The position numbers and the translations under genes were made by a program. A stretch of 30,445 nucleotides of DNA from Akkermansiaceae bacterium UBA5688. Lineage in GTDB: Bacteria; Verrucomicrobiota; Verrucomicrobiia; Verrucomicrobiales; Akkermansiaceae. Below, in pieces: positions 7,974 to 17,027 of this stretch. The notes beneath the pieces are model-generated. The model was not told the origin of the DNA and searched no databases. It was given only the letters and a program-made list of their open reading frames with translations. How positions within the stretch are numbered: position 1 is the stretch's first letter; every line of letters begins with the position of its first letter. The stretch spans positions 1 through 30,445 of the forward strand of contig DIHU01000184.1 in assembly GCA_002420315.1 (NCBI GenBank), written 5' to 3'.

Positions 7974-8073
7974 AATTTAGTTCTTTTAGGAGTGGGGGCG
8001 GAGTCTGGAGGAAAAGGTGAAAAATGAAATTCAAAATTCGCAAATATAAGGCGAAGGTATCAACTAACACGAG

Positions 8074-8718
8074 ATGGCCAAACTTCTTCTTCTTATGGGG
8101 CTGATCCCCGTTTTTATTTCATTTACTGCCCGAAAATTTTTGAGCGACAGGATAGTTCGGAAAGAGGGAGGATTCGAGATGTCGATCTCTGGTCATGAAA
8201 TGATCGAGAGAATACTAAAAAAAGGAAGGGCCGTAGACGTCGAGATTCAGGTGAAAAAACGCCTTTTTATGATCTTGGGGCCAACTCGTTTGGTTGTTTC
8301 GCCATCGCTTGCAGAGTCTAGAAAAGCTCGTGATGTCGCTGAAGCAGGTATTTTGGCAGGTCTTGTCCTTATGGCTCGTCGACAAGAAAAGGTGGTGAGC
8401 TGGCGAAAATGGGCCGTGAAATTTGGGTCGGCAATGCCGGCATTTACTATGATTGTGATGGCATTTGCGATGGTGATAGGCCGGTTATCTCCAACTTTAT
8501 GCCTGGGAGTTGTTGCCGCATCTCTCGGATTTGCGACTGCCTTTCTGTGGTTTACTTTGCCGGTTGAGCGAGCAGCTGCGGGAACTGTTGCCGAAATGTT
8601 GGAAGAGACTGCTTTGGTGTCGCGTCGTTCAGAAGGTGAGGCGATTGCAAGTCTCGTGCGGGCTCTCGGTTGGCGAAGAATCGTTCCAGGGGCAATTGCT
8701 TGGATTGGCGGTAAATAG
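8074..8718 (+). CDS. YugP-like membrane protein lacking the HEXXH zinc motif
   Basis: A 214-residue membrane protein that resembles the neutral zinc metallopeptidase family of Bacillus YugP (usually about 225-230 residues). Matching parts are the N-terminal membrane segment, a S-G-x-E-[MV]-x-x-R-I-L helix at 40-47, a strand ending in L-V-V-S-P-S at 73-78, the paired membrane helices at about 118-162 and the F-T-L-P-V-E signature at 160-165 followed by E-M-L-E. Where active members carry HEVGH, this protein reads A89-E-A-G-I93, so both zinc histidines are gone. The frame is intact, which argues for a maintained, non-catalytic protein and not a decaying gene. It ends tail to tail with the EEP gene, 46 bases away. 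Confidence 0.65.
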   Translation: MAKLLLLMGLIPVFISFTARKFLSDRIVRKEGGFEMSISGHEMIERILKKGRAVDVEIQVKKRLFMILGPTRLVVSPSLAESRKARDVAEAGILAGLVLMARRQEKVVSWRKWAVKFGSAMPAFTMIVMAFAMVIGRLSPTLCLGVVAASLGFATAFLWFTLPVERAAAGTVAEMLEETALVSRRSEGEAIASLVRALGWRRIVPGAIAWIGGK

Positions 8719-8764
8719 AATCATTATTTTTCACACCGTTGTCTCAAGAGAAAAAGCACTTGAA

Positions 8765-9811
8765 CTACTTTTTCAAGGTGACAACAACCGCACGGTGATC
8801 AGAAGCGTCATTCCAGATTTCGGGATCGGCAATGTAGGAGTTTGCCTGATCCACATCTGGATATACCGAAGGCGAGATCATGACCCAATCAAAGCGGGCG
8901 TATTGTTGTTGGTATGACCAAAAGTGGGTCCAAAGGTGCTCTCGCGAGTCTTTTGCGAAAACGTCTCCCATATAAGTATCACTCTTGTATTTCCCCATGA
9001 GCATGGCGAGAGGTGGAGTCTTGCGGGTGTCGTTCATATCTCCGTAGAGAACGATTCGCGCGTTCGCATCTTCAGCAAAAATTACATCGCAATGCTCACG
9101 AGCAAGGCGCGCTTCATTCAGGCGTATCTCAGCTTGATCAAAGTCCTCGAGCTCCCGTTTTGATTTCAAGTGAAGGCCGATGAAGTGGGTCGTGCCTCCA
9201 GGGAGATCAATCGTAACGTCCAGAATGCCACGTCCCATCATTCTTTCGTGGCCATTAATTTCATAGGTCAGTTCCTGCTTTGAGTGGTTGCCAGCGATAG
9301 CGAAGGTGGAAAGGATTCCAAGTCGACGTGTCGAGTCGATACCCCCAGTGTGAACGTAATGAGGGAGGTCCAGGCCTTCAGCTTTGAGCCGCTGTTGTAG
9401 ATCTTTAAGGTCAGCCTCGGTTCCAATTTCACAGATCCCAAGAATATCGGGTTTTTCGTCTACAATTATTTTAACAAGGGCTGCGACTTCTTTGGGGTCC
9501 TTTGGAGAACTGACCTTTCCTCCGCCTGTCACGTAACGGGTCATGGTCAAATAGTTTTCTATGTTATAGGCCATGAAACGTATCCCTTCGCCAGTTTCAG
9601 CGGCTGCTTCCGTCGATTCTGCGGGTTTGGTGGATATTTTTTGAATTACGTTCCCCGACTCCTTTACAGGAGTGGAATTTTTAACTGGACCGGGATTCTG
9701 GGCAGAAGGCTCTTCGGGTGTGGCCTTCTCTTCGCAGGAGCAACACAGAAAAAACGCCCCGAGAAGGATTCGCGGAGCGTTTTTAAAAATAATTTGATCA
9801 AGTCGTTTCAT
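8765..9811 (-). CDS. endonuclease/exonuclease/phosphatase-fold lipoprotein
   Basis: A 348-residue exported member of the EEP superfamily (DNase I/phosphodiesterase fold). Catalytic motifs in order: N83 in AYNIEN, E128 in GICEIG, H214 in GLHLK, D258 and N260 in YGDMND, D308 in FDWV, and the terminal D338-H339 in ASDHR. The N-terminus has a hydrophobic signal followed by a C-C-S-C cluster (23-26) that could be lipidated, although the lipobox is not canonical, and then a Pro/Glu/Ala-rich linker to about 75. The substrate could be nucleic acid, phospholipid or another phosphodiester. Its ATG overlaps the tatA stop in an ATGA, so the two are translationally coupled. Confidence 0.85.
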   Translation of the reverse strand: MKRLDQIIFKNAPRILLGAFFLCCSCEEKATPEEPSAQNPGPVKNSTPVKESGNVIQKISTKPAESTEAAAETGEGIRFMAYNIENYLTMTRYVTGGGKVSSPKDPKEVAALVKIIVDEKPDILGICEIGTEADLKDLQQRLKAEGLDLPHYVHTGGIDSTRRLGILSTFAIAGNHSKQELTYEINGHERMMGRGILDVTIDLPGGTTHFIGLHLKSKRELEDFDQAEIRLNEARLAREHCDVIFAEDANARIVLYGDMNDTRKTPPLAMLMGKYKSDTYMGDVFAKDSREHLWTHFWSYQQQYARFDWVMISPSVYPDVDQANSYIADPEIWNDASDHRAVVVTLKK

Positions 9812-10074
9812 GATTCAGTCCTTGGCTCAGAGCCGGGAGCCTTCGAGACTTTATCGTCATCCGATTTTTTGACCTCGTTATCGAGCTCTTCACCTCCCTT
9901 TCTGATTTCATCTTCAAACTCTTCGCGGGCTTTTCGGAATTCACCGACACTCTTACCAATTCCTCGGGCCAGTTGTGGAAGCTTCTTGGCTCCAAAAAGG
10001 AGGAGGAGAACCATAAAGATAAGAAACATCTCGGGACCTCCAATGGGGCCGAGGAAAGCGATGATCGTATTCAT
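9808..10074 (-). CDS. tatA: twin-arginine translocase subunit TatA/TatE
   Basis: An 88-residue TatA-type subunit of the twin-arginine export pore. It shows a short periplasmic N-terminus, one membrane helix (about 14-27), the FGAKKLPQLARGIG hinge and amphipathic helix, and a charged, probably disordered C-terminal tail. tatB and tatC are not in the window. The gene overlaps the EEP lipoprotein gene by four bases. The DUF1552 protein at 26172 carries a twin-arginine signal and would be a client. Confidence 0.92.
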   Translation of the reverse strand: MNTIIAFLGPIGGPEMFLIFMVLLLLFGAKKLPQLARGIGKSVGEFRKAREEFEDEIRKGGEELDNEVKKSDDDKVSKAPGSEPRTES

Positions 10075-10189
10075 GTGCAGAGTTTATGTGGGATTAGCTG
10101 GATAGGCAAGAGATGAAACGCCAGATGTTGCATAGACATTTCAAAAAATCTGGCGTGCGAATGTCGGCTGCGAATGTTTTGCTTTTACT

Positions 10190-12727
10190 GTGAGGTTGCC
10201 GGTAAACGAAGTCGAAAATGAGATTCGCGCTTCGGTGGCGATTGATCAGGGTCGGCTTCTGCTCAAGGCTCCAACTGGGTCAGGCAAATCTACCACTGTC
10301 CCAGGAATGGTTCGGGGCGAGTGCGAGGGGCAGGTTGTGGTAGTCCAACCTCGGCGGATGGCTGCGAGGTTGTTGGCAGAATTTGTAGCCAAACAAATGG
10401 GGACTTTACTGGGAAAAGGAGTGGGCTACGCGGTTCGCTTTGAAAATCAATCGGGACCGGAGACCGAGATTCTCTTTGTAACCGATGGAGTTTTGCAGCG
10501 AATGTTGCTGGATGATCCTGAACTTTCAGGAGTCGGAGCGGTTGTTTTTGATGAATTTCATGAGCGAAGATTGTCTTCTGACCTCTCGCTCGCACGTGTG
10601 CTTGATCTTCAAGAAAGTGTTCGGCCAGATCTGCGGGTGGTGGTGATGTCTGCGACTCTTGAAACGGGTGGTTTAAAAGATTACTTGGAACCTTGTAAAT
10701 TAGTGGAAGCTGGGGGGCGCATGTTCCCGGTTGAGATAACGTATCGAGGAGAAGGGCAAGTCGGGCGACGAGGGCTTAATCGGCACGAGGAAGTTTGGGA
10801 TCGGGTGGCAGCGGCAGTGAAAGCGGAGGCGCATGAATTGATCGCGGGTGATCGTATTCTTGTTTTCCTGCCGGGAATGTATGAGATCCGGAAATCACAG
10901 AGCCTGCTCGAAAACGTAGCGGCGCTCAGAGAGTGGGAGGTTTGTCCGCTTTACTCGGCTCTTAGTCCGACAGCACAGCGGGCCGCTCTGAAAATGGATG
11001 GTTCGAAGCGTATTATTCTAGCGACCAATGTGGCCGAGACTTCGGTGACAATCGAGGGTGTGAAGGTGGTGATTGATTCCGGTTTGGTTCGTCAATCGAG
11101 TTATGATGTTGCGCGCGGATTCGACTCGCTGGGTGTGGTCAAGATCGCGAGAGCGGCGGCTGACCAAAGGGCGGGCCGTGCGGGTCGCACTGGGCCGGGT
11201 CGCTGTGTGCGTTTGTGGAGCGAGAGTGATCACCGTAATCGGAAAGAATTCGAAACACCCGAAGTTCGCAGGGTGGATTTGGCTGAAGCGATCCTTTTCT
11301 TAAAGCGATTGGGTGTGAATGAAGTCATGGGTTTTCGTTGGTTGGATCAACCTGAGAACGAGCGCTGGCTTAATGCGGAAAAGCTTCTGATCGAGCTTGC
11401 TGCCTTGGATTCCGGGGGGCGATTAATGGAAGTGGGGAAGCAGATGGCGGCGCTGCCTCTACATCCACGTTTAGCGGCTCTTGTGCTTCAGGGCGGAGAT
11501 TGTCTGGGCGAGGTCTTATTTGTTGCGGCGGCATTACAAGGCGAGGGGGTTTTTAAGAGGGCTGGGCGCGGGCAAAGGTGGAGCGAGTTCTTAGAAGGAG
11601 AGCCTGGTTGGGGAAATGATTTTGGAGCGGAATGGTTGGCGATGATGGCGGCGAAAAACTTAGATTTTCGTCCGCGTGAATGCGACGGGCTTGGGGTGCT
11701 TGCGAGAGGCGCTCGGGAAACTTGGAAGAATTTTCAGCAGCTTTGTCGTTTGTTTGAAAAACGGGGCGACCGAATTAAGGAGCCAGATTTTCGTCAGCGT
11801 GGCGAGGCTTGTGCTAGAGCGATGTTGATAGCGTTTGGTGATCGCTTGGCGGTGAGACGAGATCAAGGAAGCGCGGTGTGTCATGTGGTGGGCGGTCGTA
11901 AGGGAAAGTTACATCCAAAATCGGTAGTACGAAATACTCTTTTGTTTTTGGCCGCTGACATGATCGAAGTTGAAGGACGAGAGCGCTCGGTGAGCTTATC
12001 GCGATGTGTTGAGATTTCGAAAGATTGGATTCTGGATGGAGAAATCAATGATTCAGAGAACGTTATTTTCGATGAAATTTCACGCCGGGTGGTAGCGGTA
12101 AAGCAACGAACCTTTCGTGGTTTAGTCCTGGAGGAAAAGCGGGGAGGGGAGGTTGACCCTAATCTCGCAGGCGAGCTTCTGGCGGGTCGGGTAATCGCGG
12201 GTGATTTGGTGTTGAAGAAGTGGGATGCCAAGGTTGAACGGTGGATTGCGCGATTGGCTTTTTTGAGCAAGGCTATGCCAGAATTGGAGTTTCCGGGGTT
12301 TGATGCTGGGGATCGTGAGATGGCAATCGCGCAGATTTGCGCTGGGGCAAGGACTTTCAAGGAGGTCAAGGATCGCGACCCCTGGCGGGTCCTACATGAT
12401 TGGTTATCAGTCCCGCAGCGCCAGGCCATGGATTCCTTTGCGCCTGAGAAGATTACTTTGGAAAATGGAGTGAATACGAGGGTTCTTTACGCCGCTGGTA
12501 ATGACCCGTGGTTTGAAGAAAAAGTCCAGCGACTATACGGGGTGAAGGAGACTCCGACGATAGCCAATGGCCATCCTCTGGTGGCGAAGATCCTAGCGCC
12601 TAACCAGAGGCCGTGGCAGGTGACAAGTGATCTGTCTGGGTTTTGGGAGAGGGGATTCATACAGATGAAAAAAGATCTCGCGGGTCGTTATCCCAAACAC
12701 AACTGGGAGGGGAGTAGACAGTCGTGA
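10190..12727 (+). CDS. hrpB: ATP-dependent DEAH-box helicase HrpB
   Basis: An 845-residue DEAH-type NTPase/helicase of the bacterial HrpB class. Motifs in order: the LPV start typical of the family, Walker A APTGSGKST (27-35), Ia QPRRMAARL, the II motif DEFH, III SAT and VI QRAGRAGRTGPGRC. The helicase-associated domain follows, and the C-terminal HrpB domain is recognised by APEKITL, A-G-N-D-P-W and the final GRYPKHNW. The start is GTG at 10190, which puts the LPV motif where it belongs. The biological role of HrpB is poorly defined; RNA is the assumed substrate. It is divergent from tatA with 115 bases between. Confidence 0.95.
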   Translation: MRLPVNEVENEIRASVAIDQGRLLLKAPTGSGKSTTVPGMVRGECEGQVVVVQPRRMAARLLAEFVAKQMGTLLGKGVGYAVRFENQSGPETEILFVTDGVLQRMLLDDPELSGVGAVVFDEFHERRLSSDLSLARVLDLQESVRPDLRVVVMSATLETGGLKDYLEPCKLVEAGGRMFPVEITYRGEGQVGRRGLNRHEEVWDRVAAAVKAEAHELIAGDRILVFLPGMYEIRKSQSLLENVAALREWEVCPLYSALSPTAQRAALKMDGSKRIILATNVAETSVTIEGVKVVIDSGLVRQSSYDVARGFDSLGVVKIARAAADQRAGRAGRTGPGRCVRLWSESDHRNRKEFETPEVRRVDLAEAILFLKRLGVNEVMGFRWLDQPENERWLNAEKLLIELAALDSGGRLMEVGKQMAALPLHPRLAALVLQGGDCLGEVLFVAAALQGEGVFKRAGRGQRWSEFLEGEPGWGNDFGAEWLAMMAAKNLDFRPRECDGLGVLARGARETWKNFQQLCRLFEKRGDRIKEPDFRQRGEACARAMLIAFGDRLAVRRDQGSAVCHVVGGRKGKLHPKSVVRNTLLFLAADMIEVEGRERSVSLSRCVEISKDWILDGEINDSENVIFDEISRRVVAVKQRTFRGLVLEEKRGGEVDPNLAGELLAGRVIAGDLVLKKWDAKVERWIARLAFLSKAMPELEFPGFDAGDREMAIAQICAGARTFKEVKDRDPWRVLHDWLSVPQRQAMDSFAPEKITLENGVNTRVLYAAGNDPWFEEKVQRLYGVKETPTIANGHPLVAKILAPNQRPWQVTSDLSGFWERGFIQMKKDLAGRYPKHNWEGSRQS

Positions 12728-13117
12728 GCTTTTTCAATTAGTCTTTTATGCTTTCATGGTATTTTCCCCGATCTTAAGTTCTTCGTTTCTCCGCTGCAGA
12801 AATCAAGAGAATCACCGGGCAACTCAGGAAAATGATCTGCGTCGAGTTTGGAAGGGTCTTGAATCTTTCAGATCCATATGTATTAGAGTAATATGGCCGT
12901 CACGTTAATTTGAATAGTGGCGAGCTTGCGGTAATTCCAATCAAGTCGCTAATACCCTCCGAGTAGGTAAAAGCGAACGAGCGGGTCCTGCCAAGAGGCT
13001 GGTCGCTACGAGTCGTAATGGTTCTGATAATCTCAATCTTGACCTTTAATTCAAAAGGGTGCTACTGCTAGTTTGTGGTGGACGATTGACGTCCGCTAGA
13101 GAAAGAAGGACTTAAAT
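12728..13117. other. 390-base gap upstream of the hydrolase gene
   Basis: No convincing gene is visible. A 19-codon frame at about 12833 has an AGGA before it but no features. Near the right end, a 7-bp hairpin (GTGGACG with CGTCCGC, one wobble, ATTGA loop) sits just ahead of the ribosome site AGAAGGA of the hydrolase gene. No terminator for hrpB and no clear -35/-10 pair are seen. Confidence 0.45.
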
Positions 13118-13918
13118 ATGAAATACAGCCGATTACGTTCTGTCGTTTTGACATCCCTATTATTTTTTTTCACCGCTTCAGTGGGAATGGCGACTGATTT
13201 TGATGCGAAAATTTTTAAGTCTGCAAAGGGGAAGTTCTTGAACTACAGGATACACCTTCCCGAAAAGCTTGATCCCAAGAAAGAGTATCCGTTCGTTCTG
13301 TTTTTTCATGGCGCTGGTGAAAGAGGTAGCGATAACAAGAAACAATTGATCCACGGGGTTAAAGATCTTTTGGCATATTCAAAGAGAAAGAATGTGCCCT
13401 CAATCATAGTTGCACCGCAGTGTCTAGCTGGCGAGCAATGGGTCAATACACCGTGGGGAGATCTTTCCCATAAGATGCCAATTGAGCCATCAGATTCAAT
13501 GCAACTTACAATCGAATTGCTACGTGAATCCATCAAGACACTGCCTGTGGACAAGAGGCGAATCTACGTAACTGGTCTTTCTATGGGTGGCTTTGGAACA
13601 TGGGACATTCTTCAGCGAATGCCAAATATCTTTGCTGCAGCCATCCCAGTTTGCGGGGGTGGTGATACTGAGATGGCGAACGCAATCAAGACCATTCCGC
13701 TGTGGGTCTTCCACGGGGGATCTGATAATGCCGTTAAGACAAAGCGGTCACAAGATATGGTGGCAGCACTTAGGAAAGTTGGCGGCAAGGTGAAATACAC
13801 CGAATACAGAGGAGTTGGACATAATTCTTGGGATAGAACCTATCGTAATGAAAACGCGTTGGCATGGCTATTTCACCAAAGTAAAGGAGAACAGTCGGAT
13901 CAACTTGGCGAGAAATAA
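13118..13918 (+). CDS. secreted alpha/beta-hydrolase (carboxylesterase/LpqC-like)
   Basis: A 266-residue exported serine hydrolase. It has a signal peptide (residues 1-25, ending G-M-A-T), the oxyanion-hole motif FFHGAGERG, the nucleophile elbow G-L-S-M-G-G, the acid in HGGSDNAV and the histidine in GVGHNSW. The layout fits esterases of the dienelactone-hydrolase/CE1-like group that cut ester-linked polysaccharide decorations or similar substrates; the true substrate is unknown. The ATG at 13118 has a good AGAAGGA site about nine bases upstream. Half of its arginine codons (7 of 14) are AGA or AGG, against 3 of the first 20 in hrpB, and gene-free stretches flank it on both sides; together these hint at acquisition by transfer. 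Confidence 0.83.
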   Translation: MKYSRLRSVVLTSLLFFFTASVGMATDFDAKIFKSAKGKFLNYRIHLPEKLDPKKEYPFVLFFHGAGERGSDNKKQLIHGVKDLLAYSKRKNVPSIIVAPQCLAGEQWVNTPWGDLSHKMPIEPSDSMQLTIELLRESIKTLPVDKRRIYVTGLSMGGFGTWDILQRMPNIFAAAIPVCGGGDTEMANAIKTIPLWVFHGGSDNAVKTKRSQDMVAALRKVGGKVKYTEYRGVGHNSWDRTYRNENALAWLFHQSKGEQSDQLGEK

Positions 13919-14252
13919 ATACTTCATTTGTTTAGTGAGTTCTTCAAAGCGCTAGCTCAAAAATTGGAGTATTAAATGGTCATAGTATTGTCTTTGAGGT
14001 TCTCGAGAAAGGATTGCATAGGTGAGCAAGACCAACTGGAATACTAAACCTATCTTTTACTTCTACGAACATCGTGAGGGGAATCACAATCATGTTTTTA
14101 GCCCTTCTTTTCGCTTTCGCTGTTTTCGAGAAAATCTAACAGAGATGTTAGAGCTTATTTCCCCTTAGGAATTAAGGTTAGAGTGCGGTTAATAAGTGTT
14201 TCATGGAAATTCTATTTTTATGTCACGCATAGTTCGAGCAGGATCACTCGAT
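13919..14252. other. 334-base gap between convergent genes
   Basis: The stretch is AT-rich and no gene is seen in it. A perfect 7-bp hairpin with a four-base loop is listed separately. No repeat ends, attachment site or transposase remnant was recognised. Confidence 0.4.
14131..14152 (-). terminator. weak candidate terminator for the kinase gene
   Basis: Bases 14135-14141 pair perfectly with 14146-14152 around a GAGA loop (TCTC on the minus strand). On the minus strand the stem is followed by TTTTC, so it could end the kinase transcript about 100 bases after its stop. The stem is AT-rich and the T run is short. Confidence 0.35.
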
Positions 14253-16553
14253 CTATTGTGAAGTAGCGATAATGACGCGCCGCCAAGTGCTCTTAAATTC
14301 CTCGTTGCGACCTGACAAATCTTCGGACAAATCTTCGGCTTTCTCATTTAAGCCGACTAACCAAGCGAAAGAAATGGCCTGAGCTTCATTTTTGACCCCT
14401 TTATTCAATAAGGTTTCAGGCTTGAGTTCAGACCAAGGGATGACGGAGCCATCATCGAGTTTTAAGCCATTACTATCTCCAGAGACTACAGTAATTTTCT
14501 CACCATTTTTTTTCTCGGTGGTCCACTGGTTGTGGATGGCAATGTTATTCAGGAAAGCAGCAGCATTCCTTTGGAGGTAATACCAAGCCCATACTGCTTC
14601 TGATGGAGCATCTTCCGGCGGGTTTTGAAGTAACGCCTCGATCTCATCGAAGCAGTATGTTCGTCCTTTACTTTTGAGGTGTCCCTGAAATTTCTCCCAT
14701 GTCAAGGAGTGGACGAATCTTGGGCTGGTTTGAAATTCTTTGCGAAGCTGGAGAAGGTAAGTCAAACGGGCATCCAAATTGTAATTGGCTCGTCCGATAG
14801 AACGGAGGTTTTTTGAGGAAATAGTAATTTCGCCAATCAATCTGTTGGCTTCTTGCCGGTCTTTCGGGGGAGGGAATTTTCTGAGTCTGGCGAGAATCTG
14901 ACCATCCCCTAAATAGACATCAGCTATATTTTGATAAATGACAAACCAAGAGAGTTTGTTGGGTAGTTCGGCTCCGCGAACTTTGGCAAATAAGGGGAGG
15001 GCTTCCTCCCATTTGCCTTGTTCCCAGAGTTTAAGAGCGATAGCGAAAGTGCCCATCCAGACAGTGATGTTCTGGGGCTTTTCAGGGATATCATTGCTTG
15101 TGGGAGGTTTGATGCGTTCCAGCACTAAGCAGAGTTCCCGATAGTGCTGCTGCTTTGAGTGCTGTTCAGGAAGGGTCTCAAAGTCTGAGAGGGATTTTGA
15201 GATTAGCCGTCGGGCTACACCGGGGTTACCAGCCAAAGAATTTGCGATCGATGCTTCCAAAGAGGTCCAGACTTGCTCCATTCCGGACACAGTCGGATCG
15301 CGTGAAATGGATAAAAATCTCTCAGATGCTTTTACGTAATTGCCAGATTCGATTAGCTGACGAGCTTCACTCCATCGTTTTTCTATGTTTGGTTGGTTTC
15401 CACCGTTCGGGTTAAAGATCTTGGGCTCTTTATTCGGAGTGTCATTGGATTCGGCAAGTGTTTTAGGGTTGGTGGTAACTTCCATCCACGCTTGCCAAAT
15501 TGCTAAGCCAATGCTCACTAAAATTACAATGGCGGTAGAAATAATACTGAAAACTGTTTTCCTCTTTCGTCGTTTGATCCTGGTTTCGAGATGAATTGGG
15601 GGAGAAGACCCTTGGTCAATCGTGAGCTGGGCCTGTTCGAGTGCCTTCATGACCTTGCTGTAACTTGACCAGCGGTGGTCCGGGTTAAAGGCCATCATGC
15701 GGTCAATGACTTCGCCAGTATTCTGGCTGATCCACGGAGCCACCTTACAGAGCTTTGGGATAGCTTGCTTGGCCTTACGAAGGCTGTTGATTGAGTTAGT
15801 GGCTGCTTCAAATGGGGGATTTCCCGCTAGAGCATGGTAAAGAGTAGCGCCGAATGAGTAGATATCGCTTCGAAAATCTTCGGTATCACGTTCCAGAGCC
15901 TCGGGAGGGACGTAAAAGGGAGTAGCCCAAGCTTCTGTGGCTTGCGCTCTTCCATCGTGGGTTATGAGGGCGAGTCCGAAATCTAGAAGGCTGGCGCGTC
16001 CCTCTGGAGAGATGTGAATGTTACCGGGTTTGACGTCCCTGTGAATAATGCCAGCTCGCTTGGCTGCTTTGAGTCCAGATGCAATTTGGAGAGCAATTTC
16101 GAGAACCTCATCTTCGGGAAGCGCTCCGCGTTCCCCCATGAGCCGCTCGAAGCTTCGCCCATCCAGTAATTCCATGACTAGGTAGAAGCGACCGTGCGCA
16201 CGATCGACGGCGAAGATTTTAACGACATTGGCGTGGCTCACTTTTGCGGTGAGACAGGCCTCGTTTTCGAACGCTTGGATGCGAACTTCGTCGTTACAGT
16301 ATTCCTCGTTGAGAACTTTAATTGCGACTTTGCGATTGAGTGTGGTATCGCAGCCAACGAAAATGACGCTCATGCCTCCGGTGGCAAAGCGCTTTTCAAG
16401 GCGGTAGTTTCCAAAGATCCGCTTTACCTTTTTCTCAGCCGAGCAGCTGGGGCAGACAACGGTCTCAAACGGGCTGAAGCTCGTTACGTCTAAAAGTTCT
16501 CCGCATGCATCGCAGGATTCGTGGATCGGTTCTTCGCTAGCCGAATCGCTCAC
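14253..16553 (-). CDS. transmembrane Ser/Thr protein kinase with N-terminal zinc ribbon
   Basis: A 766-residue Hanks-type kinase. Residues 14-37 form a zinc ribbon (CxxC at 14-17 and 34-37). The kinase domain (about 50-310) has the glycine loop, VAIK with K79, E98, HRDVKPGN with D173, DFG at 191-193 and a TPFYVPPE activation segment, so it should be active. A basic RRKRK stretch precedes a transmembrane helix at about 334-352. The extracytoplasmic part is about 410 residues, helical and tryptophan-rich, and its start looks like tetratricopeptide repeats (EARQLIESGNYVKASERFL); it may sense an envelope signal. A lipoprotein gene lies 23 bases upstream on the same strand. Such kinases are common in planctomycetes and verrucomicrobia. 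Confidence 0.9.
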   Translation of the reverse strand: MSDSASEEPIHESCDACGELLDVTSFSPFETVVCPSCSAEKKVKRIFGNYRLEKRFATGGMSVIFVGCDTTLNRKVAIKVLNEEYCNDEVRIQAFENEACLTAKVSHANVVKIFAVDRAHGRFYLVMELLDGRSFERLMGERGALPEDEVLEIALQIASGLKAAKRAGIIHRDVKPGNIHISPEGRASLLDFGLALITHDGRAQATEAWATPFYVPPEALERDTEDFRSDIYSFGATLYHALAGNPPFEAATNSINSLRKAKQAIPKLCKVAPWISQNTGEVIDRMMAFNPDHRWSSYSKVMKALEQAQLTIDQGSSPPIHLETRIKRRKRKTVFSIISTAIVILVSIGLAIWQAWMEVTTNPKTLAESNDTPNKEPKIFNPNGGNQPNIEKRWSEARQLIESGNYVKASERFLSISRDPTVSGMEQVWTSLEASIANSLAGNPGVARRLISKSLSDFETLPEQHSKQQHYRELCLVLERIKPPTSNDIPEKPQNITVWMGTFAIALKLWEQGKWEEALPLFAKVRGAELPNKLSWFVIYQNIADVYLGDGQILARLRKFPPPKDRQEANRLIGEITISSKNLRSIGRANYNLDARLTYLLQLRKEFQTSPRFVHSLTWEKFQGHLKSKGRTYCFDEIEALLQNPPEDAPSEAVWAWYYLQRNAAAFLNNIAIHNQWTTEKKNGEKITVVSGDSNGLKLDDGSVIPWSELKPETLLNKGVKNEAQAISFAWLVGLNEKAEDLSEDLSGRNEEFKSTWRRVIIATSQ

Positions 16554-16576
16554 TTCAGACGGTTACAGTGACAAAT

Positions 16577-16756
16577 TTATCGACCCTGCTCCATTCCGCC
16601 CAAGATGCCTTGAGGACGAGGTCCAACCGAAGGATCGTTCCAAGGTTTGCTGCCGACATCACTTCCTTGAGGTGGCACGGCCCTACGTTCTTGAGGTTGG
16701 TTGCCAGAGCAGGAAATGAAGAGGAAGGGAATAAGTAAGAGAATGATCAGTTTCAT
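16577..16756 (-). CDS. small lipoprotein (59 residues)
   Basis: The minus strand from ATG 16756 to TAA 16577 encodes 59 residues. A hydrophobic leucine/isoleucine signal (3-14) ends in F-I-S-C with C16 as the likely lipidated cysteine. The mature part is polar and proline/glycine-rich (SKPWNDPSVGPRPQG), probably extended and without a fold. It ends 23 bases before the kinase gene on the same strand, so the two probably share a transcript; whether it acts with the kinase is unknown. I do not recognise the family. Confidence 0.7.
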   Translation of the reverse strand: MKLIILLLIPFLFISCSGNQPQERRAVPPQGSDVGSKPWNDPSVGPRPQGILGGMEQGR

Positions 16757-17027
16757 GACATGAATGTTAGACTTTTCAGGGGGCTGGACAAGAGCGATTT
16801 TTCTGGATGCCCTTTCTTCATAAGCTGTTCAGTCCCTGTGCCGAATGGTCGCTTTCTAAATAAATTCTTGGGCTGAAATTTGAGCGGTGAAGTGATAAAC
16901 GGCCTCAATGAACCAAGCATTTTCTTTTGAGTTCTTAAAAATAAAGGGTCCAGCCAATAGAGCCAAATTGTCTCTGCATTTTTGATTTGAATCTGCCTCA
17001 TGATTGAGCCGAAGGAAGTTTTGTGGA

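Noticed and set aside
11881..12429. 182-codon frame antisense to hrpB
   Set aside because: It is a shadow of the hrpB coding region; serine/arginine-rich and without domains.
12833..12892. 19-codon frame with an AGGA before it in the gap after hrpB
   Set aside because: Too short and featureless to separate from chance.
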